Notes under the pieces: generated by a model | Told to the model about the DNA's origin: nothing | The model's database searches: none | Seen by the model: the letters and a program-made list of their open reading frames with translations, nothing else | Source: an uncultured Oscillospiraceae bacterium | Lineage (GTDB): Bacteria > Bacillota > Clostridia > Oscillospirales > Oscillospiraceae | Direction: 5' to 3' | NCBI GenBank assembly: GCA_900754965.1 | Contig: CAAEEO010000036.1 | Coordinates: forward strand, 1 to 13,267 | Length of the DNA: 13,267 bases | Shown here: positions 7,303 through 13,267 of the stretch, piece by piece | Position numbering within the stretch: position 1 is the stretch's first letter | Layout: each line of letters starts with the position of its first letter | Made by a program: the position numbers and the translations under genes

Positions 7303-7311
7303 TGGTATACT
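7303..7311 (+). promoter_or_regulatory. Extended -10 promoter of the ycxB-like gene
   Basis: TGG-TATACT on the plus strand, 65 nt upstream of the ATG at 7377. The -35 region is weak. A small hairpin CGGGA/TCCCG and an SD (GGAGG) follow in the leader. It is divergent from the gtr promoter at 7185-7193. Confidence 0.5.
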
Positions 7312-7376
7312 TTTCACAGAAGAGGCGGCAAAGCGCGGGACAGAAATCCCGTTGATTCATTTACGGAGGTGTACAA

Positions 7377-7898
7377 ATGGAATTTTACTGTGAAACTGTA
7401 TATGACAGGGAGACAATGACCGATATGGCAAAGGCATTGCGGAAGACAGTGCGAAAAGAGAGAAACCGTTGGGCACACCTGTGGGGAGGAGTCGTGCTTG
7501 CAGCGGCCATTTTGCTGACGCTGCCCCATGGCGGGCAGGCATTTGTGCTGGATTTCCGCAGAATCATCACCTGGATTGCAGCCGCCGTTGTCTTGTTGAC
7601 GATGATATTTGCAGACAGGCTCAACGGATATGTGGCAAAAAGACGGATGCTGCCGGGAATGGAGCGGGCGGCAGTGACTTTCCGGGAGGATGGGTATCAC
7701 TCGGAGACGGAACTGGGAAGTTCGGATTTTAAGTATGAATCCATTGCCGAAATTGTGGAGACAGAGAAGTTCTTTGTCTTTATCTTTGGCCAAAACCATG
7801 CACAGGCGTATGATAAGTGCAGGATGACAGGCGGAACTGCGGACGAATTCCGGGTGTTTCTGAAGACGGTGACCGGCAAGGACATTCAAAAGGTCTGA
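7377..7898 (+). CDS. YcxB-like membrane protein, unknown function
   Basis: 173 residues: a charged N-terminal stretch (EFYCETVYDRETMTDMAKALRK), two membrane helices (about 33-50 and 62-79), then a cytoplasmic C-terminal half (90-170). The C-terminal half has the look of YcxB-type C-terminal domains: a RREM/MLPGMERAAVTFREDGYHSETELGSSDFKYESIAEIVETEKFFVFIFG pattern of alternating strands, described here by key positions only (FREDGY 102-107, FKYESI 118-123, KFFVFIF 131-137). These proteins are common in Firmicutes and have no established role. ATG is preceded by GGAGG at a good distance. It is a single-gene unit between its own promoter and the terminator at 7931-7970. Assignment is by layout and length, with moderate confidence in the family. 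Confidence 0.8.
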   Translation: MEFYCETVYDRETMTDMAKALRKTVRKERNRWAHLWGGVVLAAAILLTLPHGGQAFVLDFRRIITWIAAAVVLLTMIFADRLNGYVAKRRMLPGMERAAVTFREDGYHSETELGSSDFKYESIAEIVETEKFFVFIFGQNHAQAYDKCRMTGGTADEFRVFLKTVTGKDIQKV

Positions 7899-7930
7899 AA
7901 CACGCAGTATTCATCAGAAAAAAGCCAGAA

Positions 7931-7970
7931 AAAGCCTCCGTATGGGTGTGATCCATACGGAGGCTTTTTT
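7931..7970. terminator. Bidirectional terminator between convergent genes
   Basis: Stem GCCTCCGTATGG (7934-7945) / CCATACGGAGGC (7953-7964), loop of 7 nt, with AAA before and TTTTTT after. It serves the ycxB-like gene on the plus strand and the CNNM gene on the minus strand, whose stops lie 33 nt on either side. Confidence 0.85.
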
Positions 7971-8002
7971 GAGAAATATGCACCCAATGGGAGCGGCCGG
8001 AC

Positions 8003-9250
8003 TTATTCTTCCGGCGCGGTCTGGGGCAGCGGTTTTACATCGATGGTCAAAATGCGGTGATTGTCCGTGGCGCTGACGGTGACATCCAGACCGTCGGCCT
8101 GAAAACTGTCGCCCACCACGGGGATGCGGCCCAGTTCTTCCATGACCCAACCGCTGATGGAAGTGCCGGGGACTTCGGCGTGAATCTGGAAGAACTGATA
8201 CAGTTTTTCCAGACTGACTGTGCAGGAAATGCGGTAGGTGTAATCGTCCAGTTTCTGGAAATCTTCCACCACTTCGTCGTGTTCGTCCCAGATTTCTCCC
8301 ACCAGTTCCTCCAGAATGTCCTCCATGGTGACAATGCCCAGGGTGCCGCCGTATTCGTCGGTGACTACGGCAATGTGGGATTTGGTCTGCTGCAGCAATT
8401 TCAGCAGGTCGCTGATGAGAACGGATTTGGGGATAAACAACGGGGTAGCCATGATTTCTTTCAGCGGTTTTTCCGTGATTCCGGAGCCTACATAGAAATC
8501 TTTCTGATGGAGCACGCCTACGATATTGTCGATATTCTCTTCATACACCAACAGCCGGGAATAGCGGGAGGCAGTGAACACCTGCGCGATTTCGGTATGG
8601 GTGGCGGTCAGAGGCACGGCCTCCAGATCCACCCGATGGGTCAGAATATCCTCAGCGGTACGGTTGGTGAAAGCGATGGCGCTGCGCAGCAGATTGCTCT
8701 CGTCCTCATCAATGCTGCCGTCCTGCTTGACTTCTTCCACCAGCATCAGCAGCTCATCCTGGGTCATGCCCGGGTCCTGCTGGGCGCGGAACAGCTTGGA
8801 CAGCAGCTTTTTCCACTGGGTGAAGAGAAAGTTCAGCGGGGTGAACAGCCACATCAGCCATTTCAGAATGTGGGCGGAGAACATGGCGAACTGTTCAGCG
8901 TGTTCTTTTGCCAGGCTTTTGGGGGAAATCTCGCCGAAAATCAGCACCAGAATCGTCACCACGGCGGTGGAAACGGTGGCGCCGATGTCCTCGCCCAAAA
9001 GCTTGACGAACATGATGGTGCCCAGGGAGGCTGTGCCGATATTCACGATATTGTTGCCGATAAGAATGGTGGACAGCAGCTTGTCGTAATTTTCTTCCAG
9101 CTGCAGGGCCAGGGCAGCACGCTTGTTGCCTTTTTCGGCCATAGTTTTAAGACGGGTGCGGTTGAGGGTGGAATAGGCAGTCTCTGTTGCAGAGAAAAAT
9201 GCGGAACAGAGGATGAAAATGGCCATGATGATTAGATAGGTGATGCTCAT
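8003..9250 (-). CDS. CNNM/CorC-HlyC family transporter with CBS domains
   Basis: 415-residue membrane protein of the CNNM (formerly hemolysin C/CorC) family, associated with Mg2+ or other divalent cation export. An N-terminal DUF21 membrane domain (about 1-150) has the conserved FFSATETAYSTLN (18-30; E23), IGNNIVNIGTASLG (64-77) and FGEISPKSLA (105-114). A cytoplasmic CBS pair follows (about 200-320; VVTDEYGGTLGIVTMEDI at 295-312), then a CorC/HlyC C-terminal domain (about 333-408). Start ATG 9250 is preferred: it opens directly on the first helix, and AAGGAG (9263-9268) lies 12 nt upstream, slightly far. An upstream frame of 52 codons overlaps the leader and lacks support. The gene has its own promoter and an attenuator-like leader. 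Confidence 0.9.
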   Translation of the reverse strand: MSITYLIIMAIFILCSAFFSATETAYSTLNRTRLKTMAEKGNKRAALALQLEENYDKLLSTILIGNNIVNIGTASLGTIMFVKLLGEDIGATVSTAVVTILVLIFGEISPKSLAKEHAEQFAMFSAHILKWLMWLFTPLNFLFTQWKKLLSKLFRAQQDPGMTQDELLMLVEEVKQDGSIDEDESNLLRSAIAFTNRTAEDILTHRVDLEAVPLTATHTEIAQVFTASRYSRLLVYEENIDNIVGVLHQKDFYVGSGITEKPLKEIMATPLFIPKSVLISDLLKLLQQTKSHIAVVTDEYGGTLGIVTMEDILEELVGEIWDEHDEVVEDFQKLDDYTYRISCTVSLEKLYQFFQIHAEVPGTSISGWVMEELGRIPVVGDSFQADGLDVTVSATDNHRILTIDVKPLPQTAPEE

Positions 9251-9334
9251 AAAATGTAAATACTCCTTCAGTTCAGTCGTTGTGTTGTGTCCTTTTCGAT
9301 GGGAGCGCCTCAGGAGCGAAGTCTGTGATGACGC

Positions 9335-9377
9335 AAAAAGGCATACCGATCCCCCGGGAGGCGGATCAGATATGCCT
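9335..9377 (-). terminator. Leader terminator (attenuator) upstream of the CNNM gene
   Basis: On the minus strand, AGGCATA (9377-9371) pairs with TATGCCT (9345-9339). Nested inside, GATCC pairs with GGATC around a GC-rich loop containing CCTCCCGGG. TTTTT follows directly at 9339-9335. It lies between the promoter at 9473-9501 and the coding start at 9250, so it can stop transcription before the gene. The stop codon of the leader frame (9366-9368) is inside its 5' arm. Confidence 0.7.
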
Positions 9378-9455
9378 GAAAAACAACGAAATGAACTTGT
9401 GTACAAGGCGTATGGTCGCTACAGTCACTGTCCACGGTTGGTGTCTCCTCCTCAT
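9366..9455 (-). CDS. Candidate leader peptide, 29 residues, upstream of the CNNM gene
   Basis: Short frame from ATG 9455 to TGA 9366-9368. It begins MRRRHQPWTV, continues with VATIRLVHK, and ends FISLFFRHI: strongly basic and hydrophobic, ending in the terminator 5' arm. The mapped -10 would start the transcript near 9465, so the ATG is only about 10 nt from the 5' end and has no SD before it, i.e. near-leaderless. AGGAGGAG lies immediately after the ATG and could instead drive a GTG (9435-9433) in another frame, running through the terminator to a stop near 9310. Either frame would couple translation to terminator folding. No homologue is recalled with certainty. Confidence 0.35.
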   Translation of the reverse strand: MRRRHQPWTVTVATIRLVHKFISLFFRHI

Positions 9456-9472
9456 TTTGGATATTGGGGTGC

Positions 9473-9501
9473 ATTATACAGGAATCTTACCGGCATGGCA
9501 A
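9473..9501 (-). promoter_or_regulatory. Near-consensus sigma-A promoter of the CNNM leader
   Basis: Minus-strand -35 TTGCCA (9501-9496), exact 17-nt spacer, -10 TATAAT (9478-9473). Transcription should start near 9465, giving a leader of about 215 nt before the CNNM start. Confidence 0.75.
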
Positions 9502-9546
9502 TACAGAAACGGGAGGATTCACAGAATCTTTACATTGGGGAAAAGG

Positions 9547-9594
9547 AAACCCGCACCGAAAGGACGGCACAGTGCGTCTTTTCGGTGCGGGTTT
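9547..9594 (-). terminator. Terminator of the response regulator-GGDEF gene
   Basis: 20-bp stem with one G-U: AAACCCGCACCGAAAGGACG (9547-9566) against 9575-9594, with an 8-nt loop. It lies 10 nt past the stop of the minus-strand gene at 9605, and its distal arm ends in GGGTTT, followed by CCTTTTCCCC on the minus strand. It also insulates the CNNM promoter. Confidence 0.8.
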
Positions 9595-9604
9595 GCGGTG
9601 TTTA

Positions 9605-10927
9605 TCAGCGATTGGTGACATTCAGGGAGCTGTAATGTTTTTTCTTGGCGGCGCGCATATTCCGGTCTGCGGTTTTGTACAGATCTTCCGGGTCGATGTT
9701 CCGGTCGCTCCAGTCATAGCCCAGACTCAGGCCGATGTTCTGCTCCCGGCAAGCCAGGGAGATGCGCTCCATCAGCTGCTCTGTCTCCTCCCGGGAACCG
9801 TTGCGGAGAATGGCGGTGAATTCATCGCCGCCGGTGCGGAAACAGGTGGACCCCATGCAGCGGCAGATCAAATCGGCGGTTCGTTCCAGCAGCTCGTCTC
9901 CGGCGGACTGACCGTAGGTGGCGATATACTGGTGCATACTGTTCAGATTCATCACGATCACGCCCAGGCTGTTCAGCGGGGTATAGGTCAGGCGCTGCAT
10001 ATAGTCGGAGTACAGTTTCCGGTTATATACGCCGGTTTTCTGATCCACAATCCCCAACTCCACGGTTTTCACCGCCAGAGAGAAACAGTTCTGGATGGTG
10101 GACATCAAGGTCAGCTCCTGGGCCTCATGTCCGGGATTTTCGATGAGCAGATAAGCGCCGTCGTTTCGGATTCCTTCGATTTTCAGACATTCCATGGCGC
10201 GGATGCCGAACTGCCGGAAATAGGGGGCATACTGCTTGTAGCTGCCGTGTTCCGGCCCCACATACAGCAGCCATTCCTCCGGCAGGGACCAGTCCCGGCA
10301 CCAGTCGTGCTCCAGCATCCAGTTGTAGGTCTGGCGGTAGGAGTCTTCCACGCCTTTGCGCCGCCACTGGTAGACCGGGGACTGCATGGGTTTCATGTAC
10401 AGGCTCACCCGGTCGGCATCCAGATAGGCGCCCACGATGGCCAGGGCGGTCTGGAACACATCCGTGTTGTCATGACAGCGGTTGAGCACGGTCATCAGAC
10501 GGGTGATCATGGTCATGTTGTCGTAATCCGAACGGACGCCCGCCCGCTCGGAGGGATGGTGGACGGCGTTATGCACCACCCGGCGCACCAGATCGGTGTT
10601 AAAGGGTTTGGCGATGAAACTGTCCACATGGAACAGATAGGCCCGGATCAGGCTGCTCTCCCGTTCGTCTCCGGAAATGCAGATGACAGGGATGCGGGCG
10701 GCCAGTCGCCGGGATTCCGAATGTTCCAGAAAATACATACCGTCATACTGGGGCATGAGCAGATCCAGCAGCACGGCGGCCAGACTGTCCTCATGGGCCT
10801 GAAACAGGTCCAGGGCCTGCTTTCCGTTTTCTGCCTCCAGTACCTCATATTCTTTTTCAAACAGCCGTTTTAAAATACTCCGGCTCAGGGAATTATCGTC
10901 CACGACGAGGATCTTTGTTCGTTCCAT
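9605..10927 (-). CDS. Response regulator with GAF-like and (degenerate) GGDEF domains
   Basis: 440 residues. Residues 1-125 form a receiver domain with acidic pair D10/D11, phospho-acceptor D55 in AVLLDLLMP, S85 in ICISG and K107 in AKPF, all intact. Residues about 135-290 form a regulatory region resembling a GAF domain (DVFQTALAIVGAYLDADRVSLYM; AYLLIENPG). Residues about 292-432 form a GGDEF domain with TGGDEF (365-370). The phosphate-loop motif reads VMNLNSMHQYIATYG instead of the usual DIDxFKxxND, so the metal-binding Asp (here N327) and a guanine-contacting Asn (here I335) are replaced. D344 remains. There is no RxxD inhibitory site. A cognate kinase is not nearby. It may sense phosphorylation and bind rather than make c-di-GMP. 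Own promoter at 10972-11000; GGAG sits 10 nt before the ATG. Confidence 0.88.
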   Translation of the reverse strand: MERTKILVVDDNSLSRSILKRLFEKEYEVLEAENGKQALDLFQAHEDSLAAVLLDLLMPQYDGMYFLEHSESRRLAARIPVICISGDERESSLIRAYLFHVDSFIAKPFNTDLVRRVVHNAVHHPSERAGVRSDYDNMTMITRLMTVLNRCHDNTDVFQTALAIVGAYLDADRVSLYMKPMQSPVYQWRRKGVEDSYRQTYNWMLEHDWCRDWSLPEEWLLYVGPEHGSYKQYAPYFRQFGIRAMECLKIEGIRNDGAYLLIENPGHEAQELTLMSTIQNCFSLAVKTVELGIVDQKTGVYNRKLYSDYMQRLTYTPLNSLGVIVMNLNSMHQYIATYGQSAGDELLERTADLICRCMGSTCFRTGGDEFTAILRNGSREETEQLMERISLACREQNIGLSLGYDWSDRNIDPEDLYKTADRNMRAAKKKHYSSLNVTNR

Positions 10928-10971
10928 AAAAGTGGTTCTCCAACGCAGTGATTTCTATAAAAATTGTAGAG

Positions 10972-11000
10972 ATTGTATCACATTTCCGGAATGCCGTCAA
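10972..11000 (-). promoter_or_regulatory. Sigma-A promoter of the response regulator gene
   Basis: Minus-strand -35 TTGACG (11000-10995), exact 17-nt spacer, -10 TACAAT (10977-10972), 45 nt upstream of the start codon. Confidence 0.7.
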
Positions 11001-11031
11001 TCATTCGGCGGGCAGGGGGCGAGAGTTTTCG

Positions 11032-11060
11032 TTGCCCTTGGGAACAAAGTGTGTTACAAT
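11032..11060 (+). promoter_or_regulatory. Sigma-A promoter of the LCP-dUTPase operon
   Basis: Plus-strand -35 TTGCCC (11032-11037), exact 17-nt spacer, -10 TACAAT (11055-11060), 63 nt upstream of the LCP start. It is divergent from the promoter at 10972-11000, with the two -35 boxes 31 nt apart. Confidence 0.7.
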
Positions 11061-11123
11061 CAGTCTGATATTGACAGATGGGGGAGACCCCGATACCAAT
11101 ATTTTGTGCGGAGAGATTAGAAA

Positions 11124-12020
11124 ATGTATGTGGACAATCCAAGAAAAAAACACCATTTTTTCCGAAAATTTCTGCTGTCCCTGCTGCTTGTAATCGTGCT
11201 GTTTGTGGGCATCTGCTGCGTCATCGGACAGCCGAAAGCGGAAGGCAGCGACGGGAGCGCCCTGCGCCGTCCGGGCGTTTCCACCATTCTGTTGGCGGGA
11301 ACGGACGAGGCGGGCTATCGGACGGATACCATCATTTTAATGACTGTGGACAGCAAACAGGATACGGTCAGCCTGCTGAGTATTCCCCGGGACACATATA
11401 CAGAGGGATACGCTGTGCCGAAGATCAACTCTGCCTGCGGCGCTGCCGGGGGCGGACAGGCCGGGATGGAACAGCTGATGACGGAAGTGACCCGGCTGCT
11501 GGGATTCCGGCCGGACGGATATCTGATGGTCAACTTCTCCGTGGCTGAGAAAGTTGTGGATATCTTCGGCGGGCTGGACTTTTATGTGCCCATGGACATG
11601 AATTATGACGATCCCTATCAGGATCTGTATATCCATCTGCAGGAGGGATATCAGCATTTGAATGGGGAACAGGCCGTGCAGGTGCTGCGGTTCCGTTCCG
11701 GTTATGCCATGGCGGATTTGGAGCGGGTGAATGTGCAGCGGGATTTGCTGCAGGCGGCCATTGACCAGTGGATGACGCCTTCCGTGGTGCTGCGCGGCCC
11801 GGCAGCGGCAGCGGCGGTTTTGAAGGAGACTACCACGGACCTGTCCCTTGGCAACTGCATCTGGCTGGCCCGGGTGCTGATGGGCTGCGATACCACCCAG
11901 ATGGTGACCACGACCCTGCCGGGCAGTGCCCAGTATATCGGCGGCGGCTCCTATTTCGTGCCGGATCGAGCGGCCATTGAGACTTTGATGCAAGAAACTT
12001 ACAGCCCTTACGAATATTGA
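11124..12020 (+). CDS. LytR-CpsA-Psr (LCP) family wall-polymer ligase
   Basis: 298-residue membrane-anchored protein: short basic cytoplasmic N-terminus, one membrane helix (about 14-35), then an extracellular LCP domain. LCP proteins move teichoic acids or capsular polymers from undecaprenyl carriers to peptidoglycan. Key residues are in place: LLAGTD (56-61), R66 and D68 in YRTDT, SIPRDT (86-91), PKINSACG (99-106), and FRSGYAMADLERVNVQRD (190-207; D198, R201, Q205), matching the polyprenyl-phosphate binding pattern. It is short, with no added C-terminal domain. ATG is preceded by GGAGAG. The next gene starts 22 nt after its stop and probably shares the transcript. Confidence 0.92.
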   Translation: MYVDNPRKKHHFFRKFLLSLLLVIVLFVGICCVIGQPKAEGSDGSALRRPGVSTILLAGTDEAGYRTDTIILMTVDSKQDTVSLLSIPRDTYTEGYAVPKINSACGAAGGGQAGMEQLMTEVTRLLGFRPDGYLMVNFSVAEKVVDIFGGLDFYVPMDMNYDDPYQDLYIHLQEGYQHLNGEQAVQVLRFRSGYAMADLERVNVQRDLLQAAIDQWMTPSVVLRGPAAAAAVLKETTTDLSLGNCIWLARVLMGCDTTQMVTTTLPGSAQYIGGGSYFVPDRAAIETLMQETYSPYEY

Positions 12021-12042
12021 ATCAATCAGAGGAGGAAATTCC

Positions 12043-13236
12043 ATGCCGGATTTCAACATGAACATTCAGAAACTGAACCCCCATGCCGTTTTGCCTGCCC
12101 AGGGAACCCCTGCCAGCGCAGGCTTTGACCTGTGCGCCTGTATCCAGACCCCGGTGACCATCTACCCCGGCGAGACCGTTATGATCCCCACGGGCCTGGC
12201 CATGGAGATTCCCGTAGGCGTGGCCGGCCTGATCTATGCCCGTTCCGGCATGGCGGCCAATCGGGGCCTGGCTCCGGCCAACAAGGTGGCAGTGATCGAC
12301 CCGGATTACCGGGGAGAGATTTTTGTCACCCTGCTCAATCACGGTAAGATTCAGCAGACGGTGCAGCCGGGCGACCGGATTGCGCAGATGCTGTTTACTC
12401 CCTATCTGACGCCGGCATTCACAGTTGTGGAAGATCTGTCCCGGACTGAGCGGGGAGAAGGCCGTTTTGGTTCCACCGGAACGGCAGCGCTGCCGGAGCA
12501 GAAACCTGCTGCCCCGGTTGCTCCCCCTGCGCCTCCCGCGCCTGTGGCTCCCCCTGCTCCCCCGGTGCAGAAACCGCAGGAAGTGGACCCGGCAGATTAC
12601 CGGGACGACAGTGAGCGCTCGGCGGACGAGGCATTTGCCCTGGGAATGCGGTATAAGCAGGGCGATGGCGTAGAGCAGAGCGACGAAAAGGCACTGGAGC
12701 AGTTCAAACGGGCGGCAGAATTCGGACATATCCATGCCCAGTTGCTGGTAGGCAGCTACTATTACGGCAAGAATCAGTGTGAAGAGGCAGCCAAGTGGCT
12801 GCAAATGGCAGCGGATTTGGGCAATGCAGACGCCCTGTTCCAGTTGGGCGTGTTCTATATTGAAGGCGATGGTGTGGAGCAGGATTTGGAAAAGGCGGCC
12901 AAGTATTTCCACCGCGCTGCCAGACGGCAGCACGCCGATGCGCGCTACGCCTATGCTGACTGCTGCAGCCAGGGCATCGGTGTGGAAAAGGACGAGGCAA
13001 AGGCCCTGAAGTGGTTTGAGGCTGCTGCCGAGCAGCACCATGTGGATGCCATGTATCGTCTGGGACAGTGCTATGAGCAGGGCCTGGGCACCAAAAAAGA
13101 TCTGGCCAAGGCACGCAGGTGGTATGAGGATGCCTCCAAGGGCGGCAATCGGATGGCCACCCAGGCGCTGGTGATGCTGCAGCTGAGTGAAATGGGCGAG
13201 ATGCCGGAGTCTATGACGCCCCCGGCCCAGAACTGA
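12043..13236 (+). CDS. dut: dUTPase fused to C-terminal Sel1 repeats
   Basis: 397 residues, about 2.7 times the usual dUTPase length. Residues 1-147 carry all five trimeric dUTPase motifs: SAGFDL (25-30), ARSGMA (66-71), VIDPDYRGE (84-92; catalytic D86, stacking Y89), QPGDRIAQ (108-115) and RGEGRFGSTG (137-146), where the usual second Gly is R141. This enzyme hydrolyses dUTP to dUMP and PPi, keeping uracil out of DNA. Residues 148-180 form a Pro/Ala linker. Residues 194-369 hold five Sel1-type repeats (about 194-229, 230-261, 262-297, 298-333, 334-369) with the YxxGxGVxxDxxKAxxWxxxAA pattern, the second one shortened. No signal peptide, so cytoplasmic. Strong SD GAGGAGG. The frame is continuous across the joint with no sign of frameshift. 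The Sel1 part probably binds a partner. Confidence 0.92.
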   Translation: MPDFNMNIQKLNPHAVLPAQGTPASAGFDLCACIQTPVTIYPGETVMIPTGLAMEIPVGVAGLIYARSGMAANRGLAPANKVAVIDPDYRGEIFVTLLNHGKIQQTVQPGDRIAQMLFTPYLTPAFTVVEDLSRTERGEGRFGSTGTAALPEQKPAAPVAPPAPPAPVAPPAPPVQKPQEVDPADYRDDSERSADEAFALGMRYKQGDGVEQSDEKALEQFKRAAEFGHIHAQLLVGSYYYGKNQCEEAAKWLQMAADLGNADALFQLGVFYIEGDGVEQDLEKAAKYFHRAARRQHADARYAYADCCSQGIGVEKDEAKALKWFEAAAEQHHVDAMYRLGQCYEQGLGTKKDLAKARRWYEDASKGGNRMATQALVMLQLSEMGEMPESMTPPAQN

Positions 13237-13267
13237 ACGCTGAACAATAAATAGGAACCCCCCCCCC
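13237..13267. other. Window end with ten-C run
   Basis: After the dUTPase stop there are 21 nt without recognisable signal, then ten C residues (13258-13267) to the end. This may be a contig edge, the 5' arm of a GC-rich terminator, or a natural homopolymer; it cannot be decided here. Confidence 0.4.

Noticed and set aside
7157..7360. N-terminal extension of gtrA to 7360
   Set aside because: It contains the operon's extended -10 promoter, lacks similarity to GtrA N-termini, and a better ribosome site precedes ATG 7156.
8057..9235. 392-codon plus-strand frame opposite the CNNM gene
   Set aside because: Mirror of a well-conserved gene; Phe/Gln/His/Gly-rich sequence without ribosome site or promoter.
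9251..9470. M-box or other known Mg/Mn riboswitch upstream of the CNNM gene
   Set aside because: None of the conserved sequence blocks I know for M-box or yybP-ykoY could be recognised; retained only as an unnamed attenuator candidate.
9464..10873. 469-codon plus-strand frame opposite the response regulator gene
   Set aside because: Composition is His/Gln/Gly/Val-rich with no domain, and the opposite strand has clear receiver and GGDEF motifs. It also crosses a terminator hairpin.
12022..13041. 339-codon minus-strand frame opposite the dUTPase-Sel1 gene
   Set aside because: Antisense artefact; residue use is unlike the neighbours and there is no start signal.

Overview
The window comes from a GC-rich Gram-positive anaerobe, most likely a gut Clostridia member of the Oscillospirales/Ruminococcaceae type. 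This is inferred from the gene set (VanXY/VanT-like pair, LCP ligase, Gtr glycosyltransferases, CNNM transporter), strong AGGAGG-like ribosome sites, and short GC-rich intergenic repeats with intrinsic terminators. No rRNA, tRNA, CRISPR array or transposase gene is visible.

Layout. 1-2696 (+): 3' part of a VanY/VanXY-type D,D-peptidase gene cut by the window edge, overlapping by 4 nt a complete VanT-like membrane serine/alanine racemase gene. 2701-3472: a compact insert-like segment bounded by imperfect inverted repeats. Each boundary carries a hairpin, and the segment holds a MITE-like structured repeat and an AT-rich small lipoprotein gene whose ribosome site points to an AUA start. 3479-7156 (-): four-gene operon gtrA - gtrB1 - gtrB2 - DUF6056-like GT-C membrane protein, which fits lipid-linked sugar transfer to a surface polymer. 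7377-7898 (+): YcxB-like membrane protein. It converges on, and shares a bidirectional terminator with, a CNNM/CorC-type transporter gene (8003-9250, -). The CNNM gene has a long leader with a near-consensus promoter, a 29-codon leader frame and an intrinsic terminator. 9605-10927 (-): response regulator with a GGDEF domain that lacks two key active-site residues. It is divergent from an LCP ligase gene (11124-12020, +), which is followed 22 nt later by a gene for a dUTPase fused to five Sel1 repeats (12043-13236). The window ends in ten C residues.

Common thread. Most genes concern the envelope: peptidoglycan precursor D-amino acids, undecaprenyl-linked sugars, polymer ligation to the wall, and Mg/cation transport. 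The best candidates for something undescribed are the dUTPase-Sel1 fusion, the CNNM leader attenuator, and the terminator-bounded insert at 2701-3472.
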